Positions 45,369 through 52,707 of a stretch of 64,000 bases of DNA are shown here, in pieces (position 1 is the first letter of the stretch; each line of letters begins with the position of its first letter). The notes under the pieces were generated by a model. It ran no database searches and was not told the origin of the DNA. It saw only the letters and a list, made by a program, of their open reading frames with translations. Origin of the DNA: Novacetimonas cocois (GTDB lineage Bacteria > Pseudomonadota > Alphaproteobacteria > Acetobacterales > Acetobacteraceae); assembly GCF_003311635.1 (NCBI RefSeq), contig NZ_QEXL01000015.1:1-64000 (forward strand). The letters run 5' to 3'. The position numbers and the translations under genes are program-made.

Positions 45369-45560
45369 CTAGTCATTGACGTGATGGTGACGATAGTACA
45401 TGTGCGCTTCCTTTTCAAGCCCTGCCGTGTTGGCGCTTGAAAGGAGACCCTTATGGTTTTCGTTCACGCATACACGCGCATCCGGTTTGGGCGTCTTGAG
45501 CACGTTTGTGCCCATTATCGCTCGATCCCGCGTTAAAACTCTAAAATAGAGTTGTTCCAA
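45369..45560 (-). CDS. Possible leftward ORF (antisense to small ORF)
   Basis: A 63-residue frame starting with TTG at 45560 (or ATG at about 45515), ending in YYRHHHVND. The sequence is not low-complexity, and an intrinsic terminator lies 86 bp downstream. It lacks a ribosome binding site, and a strong hairpin sits directly before the TTG. It overlaps the better supported rightward micro-ORF, so only one may be translated. Confidence 0.3.
   Translation of the reverse strand: MEQLYFRVLTRDRAIMGTNVLKTPKPDARVCVNENHKGLLSSANTAGLEKEAHMYYRHHHVND
45453..45536 (+). CDS. 27-residue micro-protein candidate
   Basis: MVFVHAYTRIRFGRLEHVCA and seven further residues, very basic and histidine-rich. AAGGAG lies seven bases before the ATG, the best ribosome binding site of the region, and a strong intrinsic terminator follows the stop by 24 bp. 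The peptide is not hydrophobic, so it is unlike typical type I toxins. I do not recognise it securely. Confidence 0.45.
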   Translation: MVFVHAYTRIRFGRLEHVCAHYRSIPR

Positions 45561-45596
45561 GGGGAGGCAGGAAACTGCCTCCCCGGCTTTTTCTTC
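45561..45596 (+). terminator. Rightward intrinsic terminator
   Basis: GGGGAGGCAG-GAAA-CTGCCTCCCC, a perfect 10-bp GC-rich stem with a GNRA loop, followed by GGCTTTTTCTTC. It closes the micro-ORF transcript. Confidence 0.8.
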
Positions 45597-45628
45597 TATT
45601 AAGCTGAACTTGCTGTCAGGAACAGCCT

Positions 45629-45833
45629 ATGACCTACACCCCCGAAGACATAGAACGCCTAGCAGAAAAATTCTTCAAGCTGCATCTATTCACCCAGGCC
45701 ATGGAACGGTCAGACGATTGCGACAAAACGCCAATTCGGAGCTGATTCCGTCATATCCGAAGATTACGCAACGCCAGATGAGCAGGCGCATTTCCGCGCG
45801 CTGGCGCGGGAGCAGTTGGAAAAGCCGCTGTAA
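45629..45833 (+). pseudogene. Small ORF split by frameshift
   Basis: The first frame gives MTYTPEDIERLAEKFFKLHL and 18 more residues, stopping at 45745. The remaining part in another frame (FGADSVISEDYATPDEQAHF through to a stop at 45833) reads as a natural continuation. A single-base shift near 45720-45735 would give one protein of about 67 residues. Function unknown. Confidence 0.4.
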
Positions 45834-45870
45834 AATTTGACAGCGGAAGACCGTTCGAATCGAACATACA

Positions 45871-45886
45871 AATTGTATCTACAATT
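45871..45886. promoter_or_regulatory. Candidate BrnA operator
   Basis: AATTGTATCTACAATT is a 7-bp inverted repeat with a 2-bp centre, 39 bp before brnT. A related GTATATACAAT element lies at 45910-45920. Both fit autoregulation by the BrnA antitoxin. Confidence 0.55.
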
Positions 45887-45924
45887 AAATTGATCTCGCA
45901 CCTTTTATCGTATATACAATCTGA

Positions 45925-46188
45925 ATGAGATACGATTGGGACGAAGCCAAGCGCCTGAGCAATATCGAAAAGCATGGCGTGGACTTTGTTGCCGCTGAGG
46001 ATTTCGCATGGGATGAGGCGCTCGTCACAGCCAGCCGCTCCTCGGATGAACCTCGCCTTGTCGCGCTGTCTCCAATCGGTCATCGCCTGCACGTTCTGGT
46101 ATTCAGCGTTGAAACCCGGATCGTACGCATCATCAGCCTGCGGAAAGCGAACAAAAGGGAGGTAGCATTCTATGTCTCGCAAAACTGA
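45925..46188 (+). CDS. brnT: BrnT toxin
   Basis: An 87-residue toxin of the BrnT family (RelE-like ribonuclease fold). Family motifs: FEWDEAK-like start (YDWDEAKRLSNIEKHGVDF), a central DEPRLVALSPIGHRLHVLVF segment and the C-terminal IVRIISLRKANKREVAFY, with the conserved R-x-I-S-x-R-x-A-x-x-x-E. It overlaps brnA by 17 bp. It would block translation when freed from BrnA. Confidence 0.9.
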   Translation: MRYDWDEAKRLSNIEKHGVDFVAAEDFAWDEALVTASRSSDEPRLVALSPIGHRLHVLVFSVETRIVRIISLRKANKREVAFYVSQN

Positions 46189-46474
46189 CATCATTATGCC
46201 AACCGATGTGGAAGATGCCGTCATCAATCGAGGTATTGCCAAGGATGCGGATAATCCCGAACTGACGGATATGGACTTTGCCGCCATGTGTGCGTCAGCA
46301 GATTCCGTTCCCGACCTGGCCCGCGCCCGACGCGTTCGTGGCCCCCAGAAAACTGCAACCAAAAAGCTGGTCTCCATGCGTCTGGACCCGGATCTTGTCG
46401 AGCGTCTGAAAGCTGACGGTCCCGGATGGCAGCGGCGTGCAAACGACATGCTCCGGCAGGCCGTGGGGTTATAA
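46172..46474 (+). CDS. brnA: BrnA antitoxin
   Basis: A 100-residue antitoxin. The C-terminal half has the ribbon-helix-helix-like BrnA signature: KKLVSMRLDPDLVERLKADG followed by PGWQRRANDMLRQAVGL. Its ATG lies inside the end of brnT. It should bind BrnT and repress the operon from the palindromes upstream. Confidence 0.88.
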   Translation: MSRKTDIIMPTDVEDAVINRGIAKDADNPELTDMDFAAMCASADSVPDLARARRVRGPQKTATKKLVSMRLDPDLVERLKADGPGWQRRANDMLRQAVGL

Positions 46475-46477
46475 GCA

Positions 46478-46672
46478 ATGGCAAGAATGACACTGGCGGA
46501 AATCATGTCCCGGCCCGGCACGATTGACTGGGACAAGGTGAACGCCACCACAGAAGCCGACATTGACCGCCAGGCAAGGGAAGACGGCACGGATGACGCA
46601 AGTCATCTGCTTCCGCTTACCGAGGTGCCATCTTCCCCTTTAAAAATTTCTTATTCCCCTGATACAAAATGA
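46478..46672 (+). CDS. Hypothetical third gene of brnTA operon
   Basis: A 64-residue acidic protein starting three bases after brnA. The N-terminal MTLAEIMSRPGTIDWDKVNA segment, continuing TTEADIDRQAREDG, resembles the leading part of XRE/BrnA-like antitoxins (W-D-x-x-x-A-x-T-D-x-D-I). The DNA-binding part that would follow is missing. It may be a truncated second antitoxin. Confidence 0.45.
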   Translation: MARMTLAEIMSRPGTIDWDKVNATTEADIDRQAREDGTDDASHLLPLTEVPSSPLKISYSPDTK

Positions 46673-46738
46673 GATTATCCAGACACGTAGCTGATACGCA
46701 TGCTGGTTAAATCTCCTCTCATCTGAAGGGAGGCATGC

Positions 46739-46855
46739 ATGATCAAGAAAATCATCTTTCTGGCGCTGGCAATGCTGGGGGCCGCTGTGGTCAGTTATCC
46801 AACAATCAGCAATGCCCATCGGGCCGTTGGGTCGGCTTCTCTTTTTGACCAATAG
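46739..46855 (+). CDS. Small secreted peptide
   Basis: A 38-residue ORF with an excellent GAAGGGAGG ribosome binding site. MIKKIIFLALAMLGAAVVSY is a signal-peptide-like start, with a possible cleavage after SNA. The mature part would be about 12 residues. Too short for family assignment. It may instead remain as a membrane peptide. Confidence 0.4.
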   Translation: MIKKIIFLALAMLGAAVVSYPTISNAHRAVGSASLFDQ

Positions 46856-46900
46856 CAGGGTGCGTTGACCCGACTCCTGCGGGTCTGGGACGGTTGCAAG

Positions 46901-47167
46901 ATGAGCAGCCAACCATTCACCGGCGAAATTTATAAAACCTACTGCGTTCTTGACAGGGGTGGGGCACCACACGCAATTCATATTGCGGATTTCATTTACA
47001 TTGACGGCGCACCTTATGCCGTCATCGAATGGAGGCCTGCGCCTGGTGGTGAACATCCAGAGATTCTTGTTCCCTTGGATGCTTCACAACTGACCGCCAT
47101 TCCTGATCCCAAAGCGACGCATAGTTATGCAGGTCCGCCCGTGGTAGATCCTCGCCGACATAACTGA
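46901..47167 (+). CDS. Hypothetical protein
   Basis: An 88-residue soluble protein beginning MSSQPFTGEIYKTYCVLDRG with alternating beta pattern (HIADFIYIDGAPYAVIEWRP). The sequence looks like a conserved domain, but I cannot name it. Its 3' half overlaps, in convergent orientation, the small leftward ORF 47022-47285, so one of the two may be spurious or truncated. Confidence 0.45.
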   Translation: MSSQPFTGEIYKTYCVLDRGGAPHAIHIADFIYIDGAPYAVIEWRPAPGGEHPEILVPLDASQLTAIPDPKATHSYAGPPVVDPRRHN

Positions 47168-47285
47168 GGCAAGTGGCCGCGCTCTCAAAGTTTCCCTTTC
47201 TGATATTCAGCGCCGCGCAGAACCTGTGGAATGCCCTGATATCTTCCGGCTTGCTACTGATGAATTTCATTCCTGATCTTTTCAT
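47022..47285 (-). CDS. Hypothetical protein after large phage protein
   Basis: An 87-residue protein starting in a 4-base ATGA overlap with the stop of the 789-residue phage gene. MKFISSKPEDIRAFHRFCAA and CLSYVGEDLPRADLHNYASL read as helical protein. Translational coupling supports the start; the C-terminal half overlaps the rightward ORF at 46901-47167. Confidence 0.45.
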   Translation of the reverse strand: MKRSGMKFISSKPEDIRAFHRFCAALNIRKGNFESAATCLSYVGEDLPRADLHNYASLWDQEWRSVVKHPREQESLDVHHQAQASIR

Positions 47286-49654
47286 CAGTTCCCTCCCATC
47301 GCCTGATAAGGGTTCCAGCTAGGCGACAGCCAGAACTTCTGCCCCTGGTTCTGCTGGATGCCCAGTTCGTAGCGCCTGAGGTATCCGGGGTTCATCATCT
47401 CCTGCAGGCGGTAGAACACCAGATAATCGAGGGCGGCGCGGGTGTAGAATAGGTTGCCAAACGGCAGTTCCCGCCGTGCTTCCTGCAGCAGGTTCATCTC
47501 GAACGTCTTGCCCTTGGGGGCATCCGCGCTGCCGAGTGCCGTGTCGCGGCTGTTGGCGAACATCTTGAACAGGCTGCTGGCGTCGGAAAAGGTCGGGCCC
47601 GCCAGCGTTTCAAGGAACGAGTTGCCCATGCGGCTCTGTTCGCCGAATAGGAAATCACCGTAGATCCGTGCCCCGCCGCCCTGCTGCATGGCAGCCAGAA
47701 CCGTGCGCCAGTCGGCCGGGTTGCGCGGTTCCTTCCCCACGGCCATCGCCTTGAGGCTCATGGCGACATAGCCCAGCACGGTTGTCGCCACGATCAGGTG
47801 CGCGATGCCGGCCACGTCCGCGCCGTCGCGCGTGATCTCCCTGCCCCACACGCACCGGATATGCGTCAGCGGGAAGGACTTGAACTGCATGAACATCCGC
47901 ATGGCCTGCTCCAGTACCGGGTTCACACGGTCGGCGGCGGCGTAGCTGCCCTGCATCAGGGCCTGCGTGCGCGGGTCGATTTCGGTCATGCCCTCGCGCA
48001 CCTGGTCGATGATGTAGGATGACAGCTTCGATTGCAGCTCATTGCGGGCTTCATCATGCGTGATGTTGTCGCGCAGCAGGGGGTTCAGGTCGTCCTCGGT
48101 CAGGTGGTCCAGTTCGGCCGGCAGGATGTGCATGTTGCCGTCCGCCGCTTCCTTCGCCGTGGTGCGCAGCACGTCCCATTCCGCCGCGTCGATGCCATAG
48201 CGCGTCAGGGACTGCCGCAGTTTGGGGTGCAGGGCGTCGAAGTCCTTGCCCGCGTTACGCCCGAGATTGTGGGTCAGCATGGTGCCGAACCCTTCCTTCA
48301 TGGCGTCGGTCCAGTATTGCAGGCCGTTGAGCCGGTGGAAGAACTGCACCGTACGCCCCATCCTGCCTAGCGGCCCGTCCTCGCCATGGAAGCGCGTCAT
48401 GATCGCGCCCAGCGTGCCGTCGATCCCCACGCCCATCATGTGTGCGATCTGGCGCCGGTTGCGTGTCCCCTTGCTGAGCGTGCCAGGCACCACGCTTTTC
48501 AGCGCGTTCATGTAGCTTTCCAGCAGCGGGATGCCGTTGTGCCGGGCGACTGATGCCGTAACCGCGATATCCGGCAGGGATGACAGCACCACGCCGCCCA
48601 GCTTGGTGATGGCCTGGTAAGAGCGCAGATAGGCCCCAATGGAGGCAATGGTCTTGTTCTGCGGCGCCGCGGCCCGGCCCGTCACCACATCGACCAATGC
48701 ACCATCCTTCAGCGCCCGCAGCCTGTCCACGGTCCTGAAGTCGTTGCGGTCCTTGGCCGCCGATATGGCCCGGTCCGCCACATGGTCGAACATGGCACGC
48801 GGGTTGGTGCCCAGCGTGCGCATGACGGCGGCGTTGCGCGCGCCGCGCTCCATGCCCTGCATCACGCTGTCGAGCACGTTGCCCTGCCCGAACTGCTCGT
48901 TATAGGCCAGCCAGTCATCGGCGAATTTGAAGATCAGGCTGCGTTCCTGGCTGGCGCTCTTGGCGGCATTGGCCGGGCCTTTGAACCCGGACAGCCAATC
49001 CGAGCCGTTGGCGCTTTCATGCACGCCGGATGACAGCGCCTGCCATGTGGCACGCAGGTAGTGTTCCTCGCTGGTGTCGGCATCCAGCCGGTCGAAGGTG
49101 CGCGGGTCCAGCTTGGGCAGGATGCTGTCGCGCCATGCGTGGTAATCTTCCTCGCCCCCGTTGCCACGGATCTTCCACATGTCGTGGCTCTGCCGGGTGA
49201 CGTAGTGTTCCTGCTTTCCGATCCATGCCCCGGCTTCGTTCTGCAGGGCGCGGACCTTTTCCTGATGGCGGTGCAGGATTTCGGCGGCCTGTCGGGCGTG
49301 TTCGTTCCCTGTTGCTGCGCCCGATGCCGGATCATCCAGCCGCCACATCTCCCGCGCGATGTCGCGGTCAAAGTCATGGTTGCGCCGCGTCACAGCCCTG
49401 AGCAGCCCGGCACGGTCGAGGTCGGTCACCAGCGGACCCATCACATCCGCGACCAGCGCGTGGGTCGTGGCTGCGACCGATAGGGCGGCCCCGCGCTGCG
49501 TGTTCTCACGCCCGGCGATGATGCCCTCCAGCGCCTGCACCTCCTGTCTGGTTGGAAGGGTGTCGGGGTGGCGATCCGGTGGCTGTCGCCTTCTTTCTGC
49601 AAGTGGACGATACCGGAGTCGTGTTCTGCGTCCGATGTATTCAGCGGTCTGCAC
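47285..49654 (-). CDS. Large phage virion-like protein
   Basis: A 789-residue helical protein. It has no signal peptide, one hydrophobic stretch near residues 625-645 (AHLIVATTVLGYVAMSLKAM), and an Ala/Arg/Asp-rich composition. The layout resembles very large internal virion / polyvalent (LPD-type) phage proteins that pack in the capsid; a typical part is FLFGEQSRMGNSFLETLAGP. The start (GTG at 49654) is uncertain, because the first 35 residues look out of frame. The N-terminal region is probably in the upstream frame at 49550-49866. It is the largest coding unit of the remnant. Confidence 0.55.
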   Translation of the reverse strand: MQTAEYIGRRTRLRYRPLAERRRQPPDRHPDTLPTRQEVQALEGIIAGRENTQRGAALSVAATTHALVADVMGPLVTDLDRAGLLRAVTRRNHDFDRDIAREMWRLDDPASGAATGNEHARQAAEILHRHQEKVRALQNEAGAWIGKQEHYVTRQSHDMWKIRGNGGEEDYHAWRDSILPKLDPRTFDRLDADTSEEHYLRATWQALSSGVHESANGSDWLSGFKGPANAAKSASQERSLIFKFADDWLAYNEQFGQGNVLDSVMQGMERGARNAAVMRTLGTNPRAMFDHVADRAISAAKDRNDFRTVDRLRALKDGALVDVVTGRAAAPQNKTIASIGAYLRSYQAITKLGGVVLSSLPDIAVTASVARHNGIPLLESYMNALKSVVPGTLSKGTRNRRQIAHMMGVGIDGTLGAIMTRFHGEDGPLGRMGRTVQFFHRLNGLQYWTDAMKEGFGTMLTHNLGRNAGKDFDALHPKLRQSLTRYGIDAAEWDVLRTTAKEAADGNMHILPAELDHLTEDDLNPLLRDNITHDEARNELQSKLSSYIIDQVREGMTEIDPRTQALMQGSYAAADRVNPVLEQAMRMFMQFKSFPLTHIRCVWGREITRDGADVAGIAHLIVATTVLGYVAMSLKAMAVGKEPRNPADWRTVLAAMQQGGGARIYGDFLFGEQSRMGNSFLETLAGPTFSDASSLFKMFANSRDTALGSADAPKGKTFEMNLLQEARRELPFGNLFYTRAALDYLVFYRLQEMMNPGYLRRYELGIQQNQGQKFWLSPSWNPYQAMGGN

Positions 49655-49866
49655 CGGACAAAGAAGAACGGTCCGTTATTGTGGTCACGCCGGCTTTCAT
49701 CTGAATGCGCCAGAATGTCGCGCACGTAGCTTTCGACATCGGAATAGCCGAGGGCACGGATCTGCGGCCCATACCATAATCCGTCATGAAATCGTGCCAG
49801 ACCTCCTCTACGTCGATCGGAAGAGACGGCTGACTCTAAATGTGTTTTGGGAAGGTGCCCATCCAC
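49548..49866 (-). pseudogene. Displaced N-terminal part of phage protein
   Basis: From 49866 to about 49550 a leftward frame encodes LWYGPQIRALGYSDVESYVR, then DILAHSDESRRDHNNGPFFF and DSGIVHLQKEGDSHRIATP. Codon choice in this stretch fits the genome better than the competing frame of the 789-residue ORF. A frameshift near 49550 would fuse the two into one longer protein. The SHRIATPTP strand is similar to ends of phage Barnase/EndoU/ColicinE5-like nuclease domains, a weak comparison. Confidence 0.35.
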
Positions 49867-50089
49867 ACCGGCGCATCTTCGATGCCACGCTGGCGATCAC
49901 GGCTAGTTATCCATGCCAAGGTCTGATTAATTTCTTCACCTATGCGGAAAAATCTTCTGCGATATTGCCGACAACGGAACAAATCCAGGACCGAAGCAGG
50001 CGAATGCAGCATGCACGCCAGCAGCCCCTTGACGGGCCGGGATCATGCCCGGCCCGCAGCATCAGATATTCAGCCGCCCGAATACCTGA

Positions 50090-50449
50090 TCAGGCTTTTG
50101 CAGGAACCTCTCCCTGCGGGGTCTGGGCGTTGACTGCGGCCGGAAGCAGATGCGCAAGGACGGGAAGGATTGTGTCGGCTGGCAGGCCAACATGATCGAC
50201 AAGGGCCTGCACCTGCTGATTGCCAAGCAGCGAGCGGAGTTCATCCGTCGAAATCGGCAGATTTTCGCCCGAACCGATCCATGAGCGGACCTTGTCGGTC
50301 AGTCCCGCCTGCTGGGCCTGGTCCAGAAGGGAAGAAATCGTGGCGGGCGTCAGCATCTGCGACAGATAGGAATGGATCTGCCCCGACAGTCCCGAACTGG
50401 CAGCCAGATCGGTCAGTTTTCCCATCACATCGTCGAAAATACCACTCAT
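50090..50449 (-). CDS. YidB-like (DUF937) protein
   Basis: A protein of about 119 residues of the YidB/DUF937 family. Family segments are clear: GIFDDVMGKLTDLAASSGLS, then QIHSYLSQMLTPATISSLLD and QAQQAGLTDKVRSWIGSGEN, then LPISTDELRSLLG and HLLPAAVNAQTPQGEVP. Members are small cytoplasmic proteins of unknown function. Start at 50449 has AGGGA seven bases upstream. It lies just outside the prophage remnant and starts a normal chromosomal region. Confidence 0.85.
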   Translation of the reverse strand: MSGIFDDVMGKLTDLAASSGLSGQIHSYLSQMLTPATISSLLDQAQQAGLTDKVRSWIGSGENLPISTDELRSLLGNQQVQALVDHVGLPADTILPVLAHLLPAAVNAQTPQGEVPAKA

Positions 50450-50531
50450 GATCATATCCCTGAAATTCGCTAAGGCGTTTTCTTAATATAATCGATCTTG
50501 GATAATTATAAAAAAATATAATAAGCCAGAT

Positions 50532-50560
50532 CAAAAAAAAGCGGTGCATGTGCACCGCTT
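50532..50560 (-). terminator. Intrinsic terminator after NUDIX gene
   Basis: AAGCGGTGCA and TGCACCGCTT form a 10-bp stem with a 2-nt centre. The leftward transcript continues with a run of eight U, a strong terminator, about 75 bp after the NUDIX stop. Confidence 0.85.
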
Positions 50561-50635
50561 GAGTTTAGGGAGGAAACGTCCAAGAAGCAGTTGCCAAGGC
50601 AAATCTGCTTCCCGGTTTTATGATGTACCTCACGC

Positions 50636-51361
50636 TTATGTGTCAACAGGAAAATCGCCATTGATTTTCCCCACCTTCCCCTTGCGGGCCAGATAGAGAT
50701 GATAGGACAGGACGGTCTTGGCATCCGTTCGCCCGATCGTGGGCAGATCATGCAGCGACAGGACATGCAGACGGATGTTTTCGTGTTCATTGGCCAGACC
50801 TGTATGACGCCCGTCCATTGCATGAAGGGCCTCGGCCCTGACCTCCAGCTCCGCGTAATACAGGGCGATTGCTTCGTCCGTGCCGCCGGGTGAAAGCCAG
50901 ACGGTATCCAGCAGCACCAGATCCGTCTTGCGGACCTTCAGATCCACGCCGACCTCTTCGGACAGTTCACGCAGGGCGGTACTGACGAACTCCCCTCCGT
51001 CCAGCATCCCGGCAGGCAGCGCCAGAAGATCGGGACAGGCAATCGGAACACGCGCCTCCTGCGTCAGCACCGTGCGTGGAGCCTCCCCCGGGCATGTCAG
51101 GACCAGCAGGACAGATACCGAATCCCCGCGCAGCATCGCGGCACCGGGCACGGGCCTGCCATCATGCAGCGCATCCGCCACGGCGAATATGAACCCCACG
51201 CGCGTGCCGAACATGACGACATCATGCACGTCGATGCGGCGGACATCGAAGCGGGCACATAACCCGTCACGCCAGCGGACAAAATGGGGCGCTTCAAGCA
51301 CGGCCGCCTGCCGCTCGGGCGGGATCAGGGAAGAAAAGTGGATCTGGACCGCATCGGACAT
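50636..51361 (-). CDS. NUDIX hydrolase
   Basis: A protein of 241 residues that would hydrolyse a nucleoside diphosphate derivative. The Nudix box reads GMLDGGEFVSTALRELSEEVGV, with the R-E-L-x-E-E-x-G-V core intact. The spacing between the first Glu and the Arg is one residue shorter than the G-x5-E-x7-R-E-U-x-E-E-x-G-U pattern. The start at 51361 has GGGGA nine bases upstream; the ATG at 51370 has the purine run too close. The long N-terminal part (about 85 residues) before the box resembles ADP-sugar or UDP-glucose pyrophosphatases of this class. Monocistronic. Confidence 0.85.
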   Translation of the reverse strand: MSDAVQIHFSSLIPPERQAAVLEAPHFVRWRDGLCARFDVRRIDVHDVVMFGTRVGFIFAVADALHDGRPVPGAAMLRGDSVSVLLVLTCPGEAPRTVLTQEARVPIACPDLLALPAGMLDGGEFVSTALRELSEEVGVDLKVRKTDLVLLDTVWLSPGGTDEAIALYYAELEVRAEALHAMDGRHTGLANEHENIRLHVLSLHDLPTIGRTDAKTVLSYHLYLARKGKVGKINGDFPVDT

Positions 51362-51494
51362 GCCTCGCATTCCCCCTTATCGAACGTCCCCTGCCCGGCC
51401 TGTCAGACGCGATGACGGACAGGCGGTCGTTTTCTGTCCACAAACCGGGCAGACAGCCGGACAGGGAACGTCCTGTCCGGCCGGAGCAATTTCT

Positions 51495-52658
51495 TTACCG
51501 CAGGATACCGGTATGCCCGATCGAATACCGTCCCGGCTGCGGCCAGACCGTCAGGCCATGGGGTTCCTGCCCCACCGCGATTTTACGCACCGCGCCGCTT
51601 GTCGTGTCAAATGCGTACACCACGTCATCGAACCTGCCCGACAGCCATAATGTCTTGCCGTCGGCGCTGACATTGCCCATGTCCGGGCTGCCGCCATGCG
51701 GGATGGGCCACTGCCTGACCACTTTTTGGGTGGCGAAGCTGACAACGGACACACCGCCGGCCTTGCCATGGGGCGGGCCATGAATCTTGTGCGATCCACG
51801 GTTGGCAACGTACATCATCGTGCCATCCCTGCTGGGATACAGGCCGTGGGTGCCAACACCGGTCGGTATGAAGCCCGTTTCACGGAAGCTGTCGCCATCA
51901 ATGATGAACACGCCATCCGCATGCATGTCCGCAACATAGAATGTATGACCATTCGGCGCCGTCAGGATATCCTGCGGCATGCCGCCACTCGACAGCTTGA
52001 GATAGCCGAGGACCGTGTGGTTCACGGTATCCACTTTCGCCAGATAGCCACCGAATTCGCATGTGAAGATGGCATAGCGTCCGTCAATCGAGAAATCGGC
52101 GTGATTGACGCCCTTGCATTGCGGCACCGACACGGATGTCTGCAACTGCATGGTATGGGGATCGCGGAAATCCAGCCGCTCCCGCGCTTCGGCCACCGTG
52201 ATGGCCGATTTCCCATCCGGCGTGAAATACATGTTGTAAGGATCATCGACCGCGACCTCCGGCCCCGGCAGGGTCGTGCGCGGATCGATCGGCGTCAGCG
52301 TGCCGTTGGTCGTGCCTTCGGCGTTGTTGGTGACCCACAGCGTCCGCAGGTCCCATGAGGGCACGACGTGCTGGGGACTTTTGCCCACGCGGAAGCGGTT
52401 GACGACCTTATAGGTCTGGGGGTCGATGACATAGACGTTGTTCGACCGGAGGTTGGGGACATAAATCCGCGGCGGGTCCTGCGCCACCTCCGGCGCGATG
52501 TGATCCGACGTCGTTTCGGTATAGATGTTGCGCGGATCCACCACCGGCGGCATGCCCGGTATTGTCTGCACCTGCTGTGCCCGCGCCGCGGACGATCCAC
52601 CCCACGCCAGGCCCGCCATACACAGCCCGGACATCAGAAACAGTTTTTTTACGGTCAT
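51495..52658 (-). CDS. Secreted YVTN-type beta-propeller protein
   Basis: A 387-residue exported protein with signal peptide LFLMSGLCMAGLAWGGSSAARA. At least six propeller blades are visible as repeated strands ending in Y-V-x-N or similar: RIYVPNLRSNNVYVIDPQTY, TLWVTNNAEGT, YAIFTCEFGGYLAKVD, TFYVADMHADGVFIID, MMYVANRGSHKIHGPP and TLWLSGRFDDVVYAFD. This is the YVTN/cytochrome D1-like propeller family. Often such proteins accompany periplasmic dehydrogenases or quinohemoproteins, but none is next to it. An AGGAGA ribosome site precedes the ATG. Confidence 0.85.
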   Translation of the reverse strand: MTVKKLFLMSGLCMAGLAWGGSSAARAQQVQTIPGMPPVVDPRNIYTETTSDHIAPEVAQDPPRIYVPNLRSNNVYVIDPQTYKVVNRFRVGKSPQHVVPSWDLRTLWVTNNAEGTTNGTLTPIDPRTTLPGPEVAVDDPYNMYFTPDGKSAITVAEARERLDFRDPHTMQLQTSVSVPQCKGVNHADFSIDGRYAIFTCEFGGYLAKVDTVNHTVLGYLKLSSGGMPQDILTAPNGHTFYVADMHADGVFIIDGDSFRETGFIPTGVGTHGLYPSRDGTMMYVANRGSHKIHGPPHGKAGGVSVVSFATQKVVRQWPIPHGGSPDMGNVSADGKTLWLSGRFDDVVYAFDTTSGAVRKIAVGQEPHGLTVWPQPGRYSIGHTGILR

Positions 52659-52707
52659 GCAATCCTATCTCCTGCCGCCCCTATAGCACGCGGCAAAAAT
52701 CTGGCAA

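Larger units (their letters stand above)
40308..49866. mobile_element. Prophage remnant next to tRNA-Val
   Basis: A run of short, densely packed, mostly leftward genes with phage character: overlapping small membrane proteins, a lysin-like SleB hydrolase, a lipoprotein, a 789-residue virion-like protein, two toxin-antitoxin pairs and many orphan ORFs of lower GC. No integrase, terminase, portal or capsid gene is recognisable, and no copy of the tRNA 3' end was found at the right side, so the element appears deleted and immobile. The right edge is set where recognisable phage reading frames end. Confidence 0.6.

Noticed and set aside
40308-50089. Right attachment site (repeat of the tRNA-Val 3' end)
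   Set aside because: No copy of the T-arm/acceptor end, such as GGTTCAATCCCTG, was seen at the right side. An integrase was also absent, so integration at the tRNA is only inferred.
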